64,000 nt of DNA from Sialis fuliginosa (lineage: Eukaryota > Arthropoda > Insecta > Megaloptera > Sialidae): positions 39,804,001 through 39,868,000 of the forward strand of contig OY540810.1 in the NCBI GenBank assembly GCA_961205875.1. The letters are read 5' to 3'. Made by a program: the position numbers and the translations under genes. Position 1 is the stretch's first letter. The number at the start of each line of letters is the position of its first letter. The notes beneath the pieces were generated by a model. It saw nothing but the letters and a program-made list of their open reading frames with translations. It was not told where the DNA came from and searched no databases. Shown piece by piece: positions 48,647-59,399 of this stretch.

Positions 48647-50237
48647 TCATATTGTCTTCATATACATTTTAAATCTGTGAACCTATTGTCAGAACCCTGT
48701 CCTATGTTTGTTCTTCACCATTTTGTGAAATACAAGTTATATAAATCATTAATATCATATAATAACAAATATTGTATAATCAGTAATTATTATAATCAAA
48801 TATCAAAACTCAAGTTGATACGTCAGTATTTTATATTATTCTTATTGAATGTAAATTTGTATCATTATAAAGTATGGTTAAAATTACCTAGAATTTTAAT
48901 TACATTATTAGATATATTTAATTACGTTAGTACAAAATGTTTTCACATTTTTAAAATAAGTAATTATTTTTGCTGTGTGTTAGCTAGAAAAAATAAACCA
49001 GTGAATAGAATAGAGTTTTGTTTATGTTTTATGTACTTTATAAACAATATACAAGTGATTTCGATATTTTTTTATAAGAGTAACTTCATTTATTTGATGT
49101 TTATATCTATACATTGTTTGTTTTTTTACAATTTATATATTTATAATAGGTTCCATTGTAAATGTAATGTTATAAAGTGTCAATTATGTATAATAAATGT
49201 GAAATGTATTTTACGTGTTTTATTTATGTATGTAGTTAGTTTGAGTTGAGAAAAAAATACGAAATGTTAAAAAAATTCTAGATTAATTCGCCAATTTTTT
49301 TGTATTTTCTACTTTTTCTCTAAAATCTCAAAATTATTTTGTTAGATATCTTGGAAAGTTTGGATTGTTCAAAAAAAATTTTTTAGTGGAAGATTCACAT
49401 TTTTTCACGTAGAATAAGAGTACTGAATAAAAAACTATAGGTTCCTATTTAATGTTGACCTTCAAATAACCTGAAGGCCACGTTAAAATACCAAAAATAT
49501 ATTACTGTTCGATTACTCCCTCATGACTAAACATTTATCAAATATGCGATGGTTTAACTCTACATATGTCACATACATTTAACAATATTTAATAAAAATT
49601 ATAAATTTTGCTAAAATAAAATAGATAAAACAAAGCACATAAATAATCAAAAATTAAAGTATACTTATTTATTTAAAATTTAAAAAATACATATACATAA
49701 AAGACAAACTGTATCATGCAGATGAATTTCTATAAAAAAAGTTTAATAATAATCGTCTTCTTTATTTCGTCCATGTTCACGCCACACAATCTTAAAAATC
49801 ATGTTTACTTAAATAATTTGTTTTATATCTTAATACAAATACATGAATAATGTTCAATAATATAAAGAACAGCTACCAAACTCTTTACAAAAAATCGTAG
49901 ATTTCAGTTTCAAATCAAAGTTCAATCTGTAGCGTAAATAATATAAGTAGTACATCATAATTACAATACCAGGATCATGCTGGTATAGTACATAACTACC
50001 GGTAGTTATTATATAATTGTTTAAATACTTATGTCAGAGGAACAGTTGATTTTTTACACTGTAAGATCTTATTGTCACTATCTTTTAATTGTTGACAAAA
50101 CTTAAAAATTTATGACTTGCAAATCAGCATTATAAAATAATCAAAGAACTTAAAATCATTATTATATAGTCTTCATCTACGCTTTGTTCATTAAGTCAAA
50201 TAATAAAAATAAAATTTTATTTCATTACTTAATCTTA
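48647..50237. other. GCN1 3' UTR and GCN1-PRPF19 intergenic sequence
   Basis: After the GCN1 stop there is AT-rich sequence; a poly(A) signal AATAAA at 49193-49198 would give a 3' UTR of roughly 560 bases. The long open frame 48677-49249 lacks an ATG start and has an AT-driven composition (F, I, Y, N), so it is not a gene. No repeats with recognisable ends up to the MITE at 50238. Confidence 0.45.
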
Positions 50238-50563
50238 TGTCCGGTATTATAAAGGAGCTAGCAAATTTGCTAGCTAACTTTCAAATGAGATATCAAACTT
50301 ATATGACAGTTCTCTTGGAGTTTGTTGAAGACTTTGACAAGTTTCACGCACGCGTTGTAGGTAAATACCAACGGTATTAAAACAGTGGTGATATTATGAA
50401 AATTATTTTGTACGGTCAAAGATGCTAACCGTGTTACAATTAGTTGAAGTGTCACTGCTCTAAATTCCATAACTAATCCATAGATACTAGTACAGAATTA
50501 ATACCACATTTGAAAGTAATTGCTAGCTAGCAAATTTTGCTAGCTCCTTTATAATACCAGACA
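50238..50563 (-). mobile_element. Harbinger-like MITE, copy 4 (ORF-bearing family)
   Basis: TTA|TGTCCGGTATTATAAAGGAG at the left and CTCCTTTATAATACCAGACA|TTA at the right, the cleanest copy. On the minus strand the interior gives an open frame of 66 codons (50470-50270) starting MEFRAVTLQLIVTRLASL, very close to copy 5. Confidence 0.88.
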
Positions 50564-50579
50564 TTAAAGTAGTTGCGTC

Positions 50580-50700
50580 AAATATAATATACAATAAACA
50601 ATTAAATCATTAACGCTCCGATACAGTATTACTATACTGAATATTTCACCGAAGCAAGACCGGCACGATAGTCTGGAGCGATCTTTACCGCGTTCCAATT
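50580..50700 (+). repeat. Dispersed repeat family E, copy 3
   Basis: 'caagaccggcacgatagtct' with 'ggagcgatctttaccg' and a preceding 'tacaataaacaattaaatca' match the other family E blocks. Confidence 0.5.
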
Positions 50701-50706
50701 CTTAGA

Positions 50707-50792
50707 ATCATCGTCAGGCTTTTAGAAGGAATAAAAATTTGAGAACAGATGTCGGTATTTTATTCCTTCTAAAAGTCTGACGATGATTCTAT
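50707..50792. repeat. Short hairpin repeat
   Basis: 'agaatcatcgtcaggctttt' then 'agaaggaataaa' at the left is answered by 'ttattccttctaaaagtctg' and 'acgatgattct' at the right: about 32-bp arms with one mismatch around a loop of some 22 bases. Confidence 0.8.
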
Positions 50793-51041
50793 AAATCAAA
50801 AGCTCGCATTTACTTTTCTCTTAAATAAATTCTGACGTTTATGCAATTAAGTTGTATTATTTTAAATATATATTTGATCCAGTTTTGTAATACTGTATTG
50901 TAAATTGTAATCACTGAACATAACAATTTGGTACCTTGCAAGAAGATTTAATTCTTGTTTACGAGTAATTCTTTATAATATCTGACTAAAATCAATCTTT
51001 ATTTAATCTATAAGTTTATTTTCATTTCATAACTAATACAC

Positions 51042-54000
51042 TTATTCTAAACCGTATAATTTCAACGTTCTATCCATAGATGTAGATGCAATATAATGAG
51101 CATGTTTTCCAAATCTTACACCAGTCGCCATTGCTGTATGATCATTGAAAACTTTCAATTCTTGCCATTGTTTACATAAATATACTCTGAAAAATAAATA
51201 TATTATCAGTTATTTTATTTACATATCAAATATAAAAGTAACTCTTACCTAACGTCAGAACCAGCAATTGCCAAATATGTACCACTTTGATCGAAACAGA
51301 GATCTTTTATTTGATACCCTTCATCTAATTGTAAGGTCTTGAAATTTTTCAATTTCCGTAAATCCCATAATTTCACACAAGCATCGTCTGCAGCAGTTGC
51401 TAAATAATAACCGTTTTCTGAGAACGAAATAGATGTAATAGCGCCTGAGTGACCTAAAAAATAATTATTATGATTAATTAAGTTCTCATAATAATGCTAC
51501 AAAACACAAAATTATTTAACACTAGCTTCAATCGCATGGAATTTAGATTAGAGCTGTCAGAAAAGGAGACAATCCATTTGAAATTGGTATGTGTCTTAGA
51601 TCATACGCCACGGTGTGGTGAAAAAAGGAACTATTCCTATCGGGTCCGCTGTCAGTTGTTAGTTTGAAAAACGTGTTTAATTAAAATGGGAAATTGTTTT
51701 GAAGAATTATACTTATTATCTTTATAAAATAAATTAAATACTCTAATTGTTAAATGTATATAATCACTGATTATAATATTAATATTTATATATTAAGTTA
51801 GGTTAGTTGACAATTGACCTAATTGTATTAGTTTTGATTTTTACCACTGAAGGCGTCACTATCATCAATGATACATACAATAAAACCCATGAAGAAGTAG
51901 AAGAAGGTTAGGTAATACAGATTTCTGTTATGATAATCGATAAAATAACAGGTCGCACGTACAAATGTCACACCCATTTTTTTATTTAATAAATTTTTCA
52001 GGATACAAAGTAGCCTATGTTCTTCTTCAGGATGCAAGTTATCTCCTTGCCAAATTTGATCAAGATTGGTTAAGCAGTTTAGCCGTGAGCAGGTAACAAA
52101 CAGACAGATACACTTTTGCATTTATAATATTACTACGGATAGTATCAGTAACGAGATAATTTCCCTAGTGGCTGTTTGCGGAACTAACGTATGACATTAG
52201 CTGTGTGATAAACAGAGCGAGTTCATTGTAATTTTTTATTCTTTAAAAAAATTCTACTATGATTTCATTATTAGACATCTACGAAGTAGTGAAAAATACT
52301 ATAAGACCTCTTCGCGAGGGTGAACAGTATTTTAAAAGTGGAATGTTGACAGCAGTAAGTGTTTCCTTTTTTTATCGTAATTTACTGCACAATGTTTGTT
52401 TATGTAAAAACATGAAAAAAATTATGAACAAAACGATAAATTGTGTGTATATTCGTATTTTTATCTATCATAAGTTAGTTCTGCGAATTACCGCTAGGGA
52501 ATCTACTCAGTGCCAATAGATAACTGACTTACCTGGGAAATTTGCAACATTACTTTGTTCCTTCAAATCCCAAATTTTAACAAGTGAATCAGCAGTACCA
52601 GTACCGAAGATCAATCCATCAGGATGGAACTGCGCTGTCGTTAAAGGCACATTATTAGAATCTACTACTTTTGTTAACAATCTGCCAGTTCGGATATCTG
52701 AGAACGCCCAGTTCTGATCTTCGGAAGTTGAAAGCACAAAATCACCAGTCGGATGTAATGATAAACCGGTCACTGGACCTTCATGGAAACGTAACATAAT
52801 AGTAGTCTGAGACGTTGGCACATTCCACACTCGTATGGTTGAATCGGGCGAAGCGGTTATTACAATATCTTCATCTGGATGATATATTACACGTGTTACT
52901 TTCTTTAAATGACCTTTCAGTATAGCGACAACTTGTTCGGTATCTTTATTGAACACAGTAGCATTACGGTCATTTCCTCCAGTTAAAATCTTACTTGTGT
53001 CTGAACTGTGAATATCAAGAGCTAAAATTCCTGGTACACTAGCCGAATGCAAACCCTAAAAGAATAAACATTATTATAAAAATAATAAACAGAAAAAATA
53101 GTTGAATTCATAAATTTGTAACAGACCCGGTTTTGGCCATTACCCCAATTTTGGCCACTTTAAACTTTTGATATCAATAACTAAGGTATTGAAAATATAT
53201 TTGCTGTTTAGTTTACGATGAAAAATGTCTTAGCCCATGGTGTGTTTTGACAAGTGATTTTGGCACCATTACTTTTTTGTAGTTTATGGTGAATGTACGA
53301 AAAAAATACTGCAATTTTGATTGATTTGTTAGCGAAAACAATAAGAAATCTTTGGTAAGTAATAGATAAATATTTAAAAAATATATTTATGTTTAGATTT
53401 GAAAACTACTGAGGTCCATTTAATGAAGGTGTAGGGGTGTAGGAATATATTTTTGACGTTATGTCGTAACAAATTGGTTTCATACATAGACATAGAGAAT
53501 GGACCAGGCATCTGACTAGAGAGCAGAGTCGTGTCAAAAGAAAGAGATAGAAACAGGTTTGGAATATACTTGTCCTTTTTTTAAACAGGAGTGTAATTAT
53601 TTCATTCTTGGCCCCGAACAATATTCATAGATATATATAATAATATAAAATATATTGTTCTTCCTTTTTCGTAACTTTGTAATGTAACCTAATATCAAAA
53701 AAAATATTTAAAATTTTGTTAAGTAAATCTTGTATGTGCTGTTTGTAAGTGTAGCAATCCACCTCATCATTTTGTAGCAAAGCAACCACATGGGAATTGA
53801 TTTAAAACTATTTTTTATTAATATATATTTAATATTTTTGGTAGCAAAAATGTTATTTTCCTGTTCCTAATTTTGCAAATTTCTATCAGATCAATTGATT
53901 TTTTTTTTTAATTTCCTCGATGAAATATGAACCATTATAGTATGTTTATTATTTATATTATTTACTTTTCTAATAAAAAACTTATTGCACAAAAATCACA

Positions 54001-56343
54001 AGATAGATAAACAAAAATATATCAGACAGAAATACTACCCTGAACTATAGTAAGCTACCAATCAGATTCTTAGAAAAAGAGATAGATATATTCCAAACTA
54101 CACTGCATCTCTCTCTCCCTTTTTGAACAGATGTTACATCATTGAGTTAATACAGAATGCACTGTCCATTCTCTATGTCTATGGTTTCATAGGTGTTTTA
54201 ACTCAACATGGCCACTATTAACACAACAATTATGCTTTGTATGGACTTTGGCCATGTCCTTGGCCAGAAGTGGCTCACATGTTATGACAGTTTTGGCCAC
54301 CTTTAATTAAATATGCTTATGCGTATTTATTATGATGGTTAAGTTAACTTTTTTAGGTTTGAAAAAATGGCACTTACAATTAATTGTTGACATAAAAAAA
54401 TAAATAAAAAAAACAATATTGGTAAATATTTTGTAATGCCGCTGGTGCCTGATTTGGCATATGTGACAGAAAGAGACATTAAAGTGATTTTGCCACTACC
54501 TATTTATACACAAGGAACTAAAAAGAAAAACAAAATTATTTTCTTCGTAATAAATTTTTGAGTCGAATAGTGGAATCAAATAAGTTAAATTTGAATTTTT
54601 GTCATTATTGTTATTATAAAATATATATATAATATAATAATGTTGATTTGTAACCAAAATATCGTTTTATTTACACTTAAAATGTCAAAATCCTACATAT
54701 ATTTAAATGGCCAAAACTGGTGTACAGACATGGCCACAACTGGGTGAATTGTGGCCAAAACTGATGTTTTCAGAGATTTTTTTTAATTAAAAAAAAAATA
54801 TAATAATAATAACTAACTCTCGATGCATAACCCTTCAAAATACTAAAGGTGAGTTCACGCCCTTTTCTATGGAGTTGCAAAAATGAGATTATATTCGTTT
54901 TTGTATGTCTAGTGAATTTTTTTTAAATAAAAGTGGCCAAAACCGAACCATCTACCCTATATGTACTTACTGGATGAGATGCTAAAGTTCTGAAGGATCG
55001 TAAATCATCTTGAGATACTAATTCTTCAGGTACAGAACGTCCTCTACTCTTACGTTCTTGTGTAAGGACAGTAGCTTTGTCTTGTAATTTCTGAATAACT
55101 TCTTCACTCATGCCAATAGCTTGTTCGTTAGGTTGTGTCGCTATTCCACCAGCTTCAGCCGCCACAGCCTATTTATTAAAAAATAAATAAGCTAGAATAT
55201 CCAATTCTCAACACTTAAGTTATGTTCTTTATTTACTCGTAATAAAAGGGTTAAAACAAAGTTTCAAAATATATGTATTTGCACTTACTGGTTGTGGTAC
55301 ACCGACTCCGATACCAGCTTGTGGTTTCAGGGTGGCCAAAGCTTCTCTTGCAGCGGCCACTTCCTTGTTCAGACGGGCAATAACACGGCAGGCTGCATCA
55401 TGCTGGTACAGCGCATGACTTAACTCTTGTCTAGCAGTTTGCAGTTGTTGTCTTTGTGTAAAACTGTGCAACATTACAGCATCCCATTCATCTTGTAATG
55501 ATTTTAGTGTTGCTGGAATACTAGTTGCGCTAGGAGGTTTTGGTTTTACAATCGGCGGAGCTAGAAATTATACAAATATTCATTTAAAATAAAATAAAAA
55601 GGCTAATACGGAGAGTCTGAGGGTCCTCTGTCAGATTTGTGAAAAGTCACGTATATAGTTATTCAGAATAGGGTTGACGCGCATGCGTGACTAGATCAGT
55701 GTTAACAACTTTTATAAATCACGCATTTTATAAAACGACTGGCCACATTTAGCTGTGTTATATTTAATTATTTAGTTTAAGTTAGAGTAGTCCAGATATA
55801 GATTGGTTCCTTTTCAGGTAGGGTTAGGTTAGGTTTATTAATTGCACTAAATAATATATTAACATAGATACAACATACTCTACTCTATTCTAACACATCA
55901 ACACGTGATTTTCAGAGTTTTTGACAGAGGACCCCCAGACTCTCCGTATTAACCAATAAAAAATATTTTTGCAGACCATTATCAAAAATTTTTAACTTTA
56001 GTTATTTATTAATAAATAGACTGATAAAAACCAGTTTTCTTACTTTTAATTTCAATAAGATCTTCGGCTGACAATTTTTTTCCACTGATTGGATCAACTC
56101 CATTTTCTAATATATATTTCTCTATAATCCTTCTTTCGAAAATTGCTCCTGATGACGGTGATACTACAGGCCGCTCAGGGACCTCATTCGAGACTAAATA
56201 AAAGAAAAATATTAAAACACATAAAGTAACCTCAAATATGAATTTTCACAAATACTGTTTATTTATGTATTCAAAATTGAATTTTGAGTTATATTTTGGA
56301 AACTAATATTGTGAACATACTTACTGGCACAAATTAAGGACAT
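51042..56343 (-). CDS. PRPF19: PRPF19/Prp19, U-box E3 ligase and splicing factor
   Basis: Seven coding exons on the minus strand (56343-56325, 56193-56044, 55560-55289, 55168-54971, 53055-52533, 51453-51249, 51186-51042) join in frame to 503 residues (human 504). The product begins [19 protein letters not shown], the start of the U-box (about residues 1-70) that recruits E2 enzymes. A coiled coil follows (about 75-135, with [16 protein letters not shown] and [11 protein letters not shown]) that mediates tetramerisation. Residues about 214-503 form the WD40 propeller ([43 protein letters not shown] and the terminal [10 protein letters not shown]). Prp19 is the core of the NineTeen complex, acting in spliceosome activation and in DNA-damage and other ubiquitin signalling. 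Intron 4 (53056-54970) is almost entirely one transposon, and introns 2 and 5 also hold repeats. It is convergent with GCN1, about 2.4 kb away. Confidence 0.99.
51585..51830. repeat. Dispersed repeat family D in PRPF19 intron 5
   Basis: 'cctatcgggtccgctgtcag', 'aaacgtgtttaattaaaatg' and 'ctctaattgttaaatgtata' are the reverse complement of the family D copies at 21690 and 28195. Confidence 0.6.
51889..52138 (-). repeat. Dispersed repeat family A in PRPF19 intron 5
   Basis: 'caaagtagcctatgttcttc', 'aggatgcaagttatctcctt' and 'gattggttaagcagttta' are the reverse complement of the family A blocks. Same orientation as PRPF19. Confidence 0.75.
52159..52503 (+). other. Candidate inserted element with an exon-like open frame
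   Basis: Bounded by weakly inverted 'ttccctagtggctg' and 'taccgctagggaa', this stretch in PRPF19 intron 5 holds, on the strand opposite to PRPF19, an ATG (52259) open frame. Its first 32 codons look like real protein ([20 protein letters not shown], then [12 protein letters not shown]) and are followed at once by a donor-like GTAAGT (52355). Beyond that the frame becomes low-complexity. The LREGE-x-x-F-x-SG pattern recalls, only loosely and from memory, N-termini of insect proteins with SWIM zinc fingers or YqaJ-type nuclease domains. No second exon was found. Confidence 0.35.
53124..54950. mobile_element. 1.8-kb TIR element filling PRPF19 intron 4
   Basis: Left end 'agacccggttttggccatta' with 'caattttggccac' just inside; right end 'aagtggccaaaaccgaacc'. 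The motif TTTTGGCCA / TGGCCAAAA recurs in subterminal sequence, notably 54705-54770. The + strand near 54436-54530 can be read as [20 protein letters not shown], a possible transposase C-terminus. Otherwise the coding region is destroyed. A 699-bp hAT-like element is nested at 53485-54183. Confidence 0.65.
53485..54183. mobile_element. hAT-like element nested in the intron 4 element
   Basis: Ends CATAGACATAGAGAATGGAC and 'tgtccattctctatgtctatg' are flanked by GTTTCATA at 53477-53484 and 54184-54191, an exact 8-bp duplication. Same terminal type as 43695-43901 but more than three times longer. No transposase was recognised. Confidence 0.88.
55606..55949. mobile_element. TIR element in PRPF19 intron 2
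   Basis: ATACGGAGAGTCTGAGGGTC followed by 'ctctgtca' at the left, 'tgacagaggacccccagact' then 'ctccgtat' at the right, with TA on both sides. The arms match at about 27 of 28 positions. 344 bp. Confidence 0.85.
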
Positions 56344-56655
56344 TTTCGTAAATAAATTAGAAAGCCGGTAAATACAAAATTAATTTCAAAACAGAGACAA
56401 CATACATCAAGCTTGAAGTCAAACTTTGGGTTAAATATGCAACCGCAGCAACCTGTGCAACTCACGGAGTAGTATAATCAGCATTGAACTCTGTGATACT
56501 GAACGATCAAACGTACACAGAGTTATTTATTTATTTAAATATTTGAAATTTGAATGTTATCTTCGTTATCTTCTTCTGACAGCTCCTTTCTATTTGGGAT
56601 ACTGTAACCCTGAATATAAAATCTTAATAATACAATTGAAACAAAATTAATTTAC

Positions 56656-56891
56656 AGATCTTGGCTTGGTTTTGTCACACATTGCAGTGCCCTGAAGATG
56701 TCCACTGCAATGTGTGACGAAACGTTGGCCGATAACACGACCAAACCGACGCGGCTTACACCCAGAAGCCAAGATCTATACCTTTACACTTTTAGAAGAG
56801 CCCTGAAGATGTCCACTGCAATGTGTGACGAAACGTTGGCCGATAACACGACCAAACCGACGCGGCTTACACCCAGAAGCCAAGATCTATA
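56656..56891 (+). repeat. Tandem repeat with hammerhead-like core (Penelope-like terminal repeat?)
   Basis: A 92-bp unit occurs twice without differences that I can see, 56689-56780 and 56800-56891, period 111 bp. Each runs from 'gccctgaagatgtccactgc' to 'agaagccaagatctata' and contains 'gtgtgacgaaacgttgg'. Just upstream, 56656-56688 is an inverted partial copy ('agatcttggctt', 'gtcacacattgcagtg'). A CTGA(A)GATG block, a stem (GTCCAC...GTGTGAC) and GAAACG in this order resemble the hammerhead motif known from terminal repeats of Penelope-like elements. No reverse transcriptase is present. Confidence 0.6.
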
Positions 56892-57809
56892 TCAAGACCA
56901 CCGCCTCAAGACTTGTATAAAATTAATTTACAAAAATAATAATTTATAATTGGAAATTACATGACTGTATCATAAAATATAATTTACAATATCTTTAGTT
57001 AAATAGTTTCAGTTAAATAAAACAAAAACAAATAAATAATGGCAAAAAAATTGTAATTCATCTTTAATTTTTAGCGCAATCACAGAATAAAGCGCAATGT
57101 GCAACTCACAGAAAACGTACCTATATATTATTATTAAAATCATCTTATAAATTAATTGAAATAATAAATTAATAATAATTTACATTGTCTATGAGCTGCA
57201 TTCTTGCATTTCTGTTTTAACAATCTATATGAATTGCTATTCATGACAAATCGTATGCAAAACATTAGAATTGTCCGGGCGTTCAAAGTATGTATATGAG
57301 CATTTCCAATAGTTTTTAAAAAAACAGGGCGCACGTACGTCACCGATTTTGCTCCCAATTTTTTTTCTCAAAGTACATATCAAAAAAACACGTTTCCCAA
57401 AATCTTTTCTCCCCGCCGCCTTTTTTGGCTGAATTACAATTTTTTAAACTTTTGAAATCGAGCGAATTTAGCCTTTTTTCGATAGTACCTTATTTTTCAA
57501 AATATCCCTTATTATGCATGTTATAGGGCTCATTTTCTTCGTTTTTTGTTGATCTTTCATTTGAAATCGGTTTCAGAGCCGAATATTCAATTTTGGCCGA
57601 ATGCGGTACCAAAACATTAAGTTTGATTTTTTGTAAAAATAGTCGATTTTGAAATTGCCGCCAAATATTTTGGTTTCAACCAAATTACTTCCGATAAAAG
57701 TCATTTTATTCTATTTTTTATGTAGTTTCCAAATATTTATATATTTTTTAATTTGGTCAAAAACTTTTAAAGTTACACTTGTTTTAAGATGTCTTATTTT
57801 CCAAAAAAC

Positions 57810-57852
57810 GCTATACACTGCTTGTCCCACTAATTGTGACAAGCAGTGTATA
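57810..57852. repeat. Short hairpin, 16-bp arms
   Basis: 'ctatacactgcttgtc' / 'gacaagcagtgtatag' are perfect arms around 'ccactaattgt'. A half copy ('cccactaattgtgacaagca') occurs at about 16086-16110, which suggests the fused ends of a deleted transposon. Confidence 0.75.
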
Positions 57853-57865
57853 GAAGATATCTGAA

Positions 57866-58030
57866 TATAGTGGTGTAACTAGTTAAGGGAGTAAGTGGGT
57901 TGCCCCTTCTCCCTCCATTTTTATAATCGGTGAGGGTTAGATGGTTGTATCATATACATAAACGTTGCATGTTAATGGCCCCCATAAAAATTACCCCCCT
58001 CCTAAAAAAAGTCTGGTTTCGCCACTGTCT
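57866..58030. mobile_element. Possible hAT-like MITE
   Basis: Left 'atagtggtgtaactag' against right 'ctggtttcgccactgt': imperfect inverted ends of the CAGTGGCG-C-AAC kind, with 'gggttgcccc' near the left end and 'ttacccccct' near the right. No clear target duplication. Confidence 0.4.
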
Positions 58031-58137
58031 AACTATGCTGTTACTTGGCGGTGCAATCAGCTTGAAAGCGACACCAGACGGAACAACGCGTACAGCTCTG
58101 TTTGGCTGTGACGCCGAAGGTATATAAAGTACAAGAT

Positions 58138-58281
58138 AGCCTCAGTAGCTCGGCACGAAAGAGGTAAATACGTCATCTGGGGTGCCCAAATGTGGAAAGA
58201 GAGAATGATGTGTCCAGTCATAACAAATGTAGCCTTGTAACTCGGCGTGAGAAGGGGAAAACACGTCATCTGGGGTGCCGA
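58138..58281. repeat. Direct duplication of about 50 bp
   Basis: 58138-58187 and 58231-58281 share 'gtaaatacgtcatctggggt'/'gaaaacacgtcatctggggt' and a preceding 'gcc..agtagctcggc' / 'gcc..gtaactcggc', period about 94 bp. Function unknown. The local sequence is more GC-rich than its surroundings. Confidence 0.65.
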
Positions 58282-58687
58282 AGCTGATTGTTCAAAAACT
58301 ACTGAGGCAACCTGTATATTTACTAACCTTGTGTGACCCCAACCGGGGCTTTCTATCTGCACAAAAAGAAACAATCGTGTAAAACTGTAAAAGAAGGATT
58401 TTTATTTTTAGACCAGGCGCTAGAAGGAACTGAGTGGACATAATATGATAACTGGCAACTATTTTCAGATTCTTATGACTGAGACCTTAAAGAACTTAAA
58501 AAGTCAAATGAACCATGAACCTGTCGAGTCTGTCTTACATGGGCGTATAAAAAAAACAAAAGACAAATGATGAAAACAATGTAATTTCAAACCAAAAATT
58601 ATTGTTTCCAAAAAGAAATGAAATTGTATATGTTTTATAACTAACTTAATGTCTACTTAAGCTCGGAAAAAAATAACAAATAAAATA

Positions 58688-58705
58688 GGGGGGGGGGGGG
58701 GGGGG
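58688..58705 (+). repeat. G homopolymer tract
   Basis: 18 consecutive G, followed by AAGGG. A similar but interrupted tract occurs at about 63688-63702. Length may be affected by sequencing error. Confidence 0.85.
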
Positions 58706-58872
58706 AAGGGCATGAAATGGCGACGGCACAATTAATTAATAACTTATTTCTCGGCTTTAACATACCGCGCACTGCACTCGACAAATATACGTAGGTAACA
58801 TACAGTAGTTAAACACAAACACAGTAGACTCGGGAAAGGATATGGTTCGCGCAATTGCTCCTCTCGCAAGGA

Positions 58873-59353
58873 CCGGGCTGCATATTTCCAAAAGCCCGTC
58901 CAGTACAGAGCAACGGATGAAAATTGTGCTCTGTAAAGCACTGGAGTTTGGAAATCGTTTCATTGATATTTGCACTCCAAACCCCAGTCGAGTACAGAGC
59001 ATACTCAGACTAGAACTAGGTGTGGAATCTCGATGTGGGGCTTATAAACTATAGTTTAAAAAATATGCGTTACTTATTATTATATCAAATTAAAACATTT
59101 TCGCGTTAGCGAAAATGTAGTATTCTTATATGCTATTTTATTATGTAATAAATTTTATGGTTGATACGGAGAATAGGGGTACAAGCTTTCACTACTGTCT
59201 AACATTAGCCTCAGTCTGAGTATGCTCTGTACTCGACTGGGGTTTGGAGTGCAAATATCAATTAAACGATTTCCAAACTCCAGTGCTTTACAGAGCACAA
59301 TTTTCGTCCGTTGCTCTGTACTGGACGGGCTTTTGGAAATATGCGACCGGGCT
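58873..59353. repeat. Large inverted repeat, about 140-bp arms
   Basis: The left arm 58873-59012 ('ccgggctgcatatttccaaa' ... 'agagcatactcagactag') and right arm 59210-59353 are near-identical reverse complements, separated by about 200 bp of AT-rich sequence. Inside each arm 'agtacagagca' and 'gctctgtaaagcactgg' occur as smaller repeats. The arms are more GC-rich than the flanks. Overlapping open frames on both strands are consequences of the symmetry. Confidence 0.88.
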
Positions 59354-59399
59354 GGACCTCCACTTCTGGTCCGGTTTTCCTCCGAGGATCGAGGAGAGT

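Noticed and set aside
48677..49249. Long open frame (190 codons) after the GCN1 stop
   Set aside because: It begins at GTG, not ATG. Its composition (F, I, Y, N, C) is what AT-rich DNA gives, and it lies where the GCN1 3' UTR should be.
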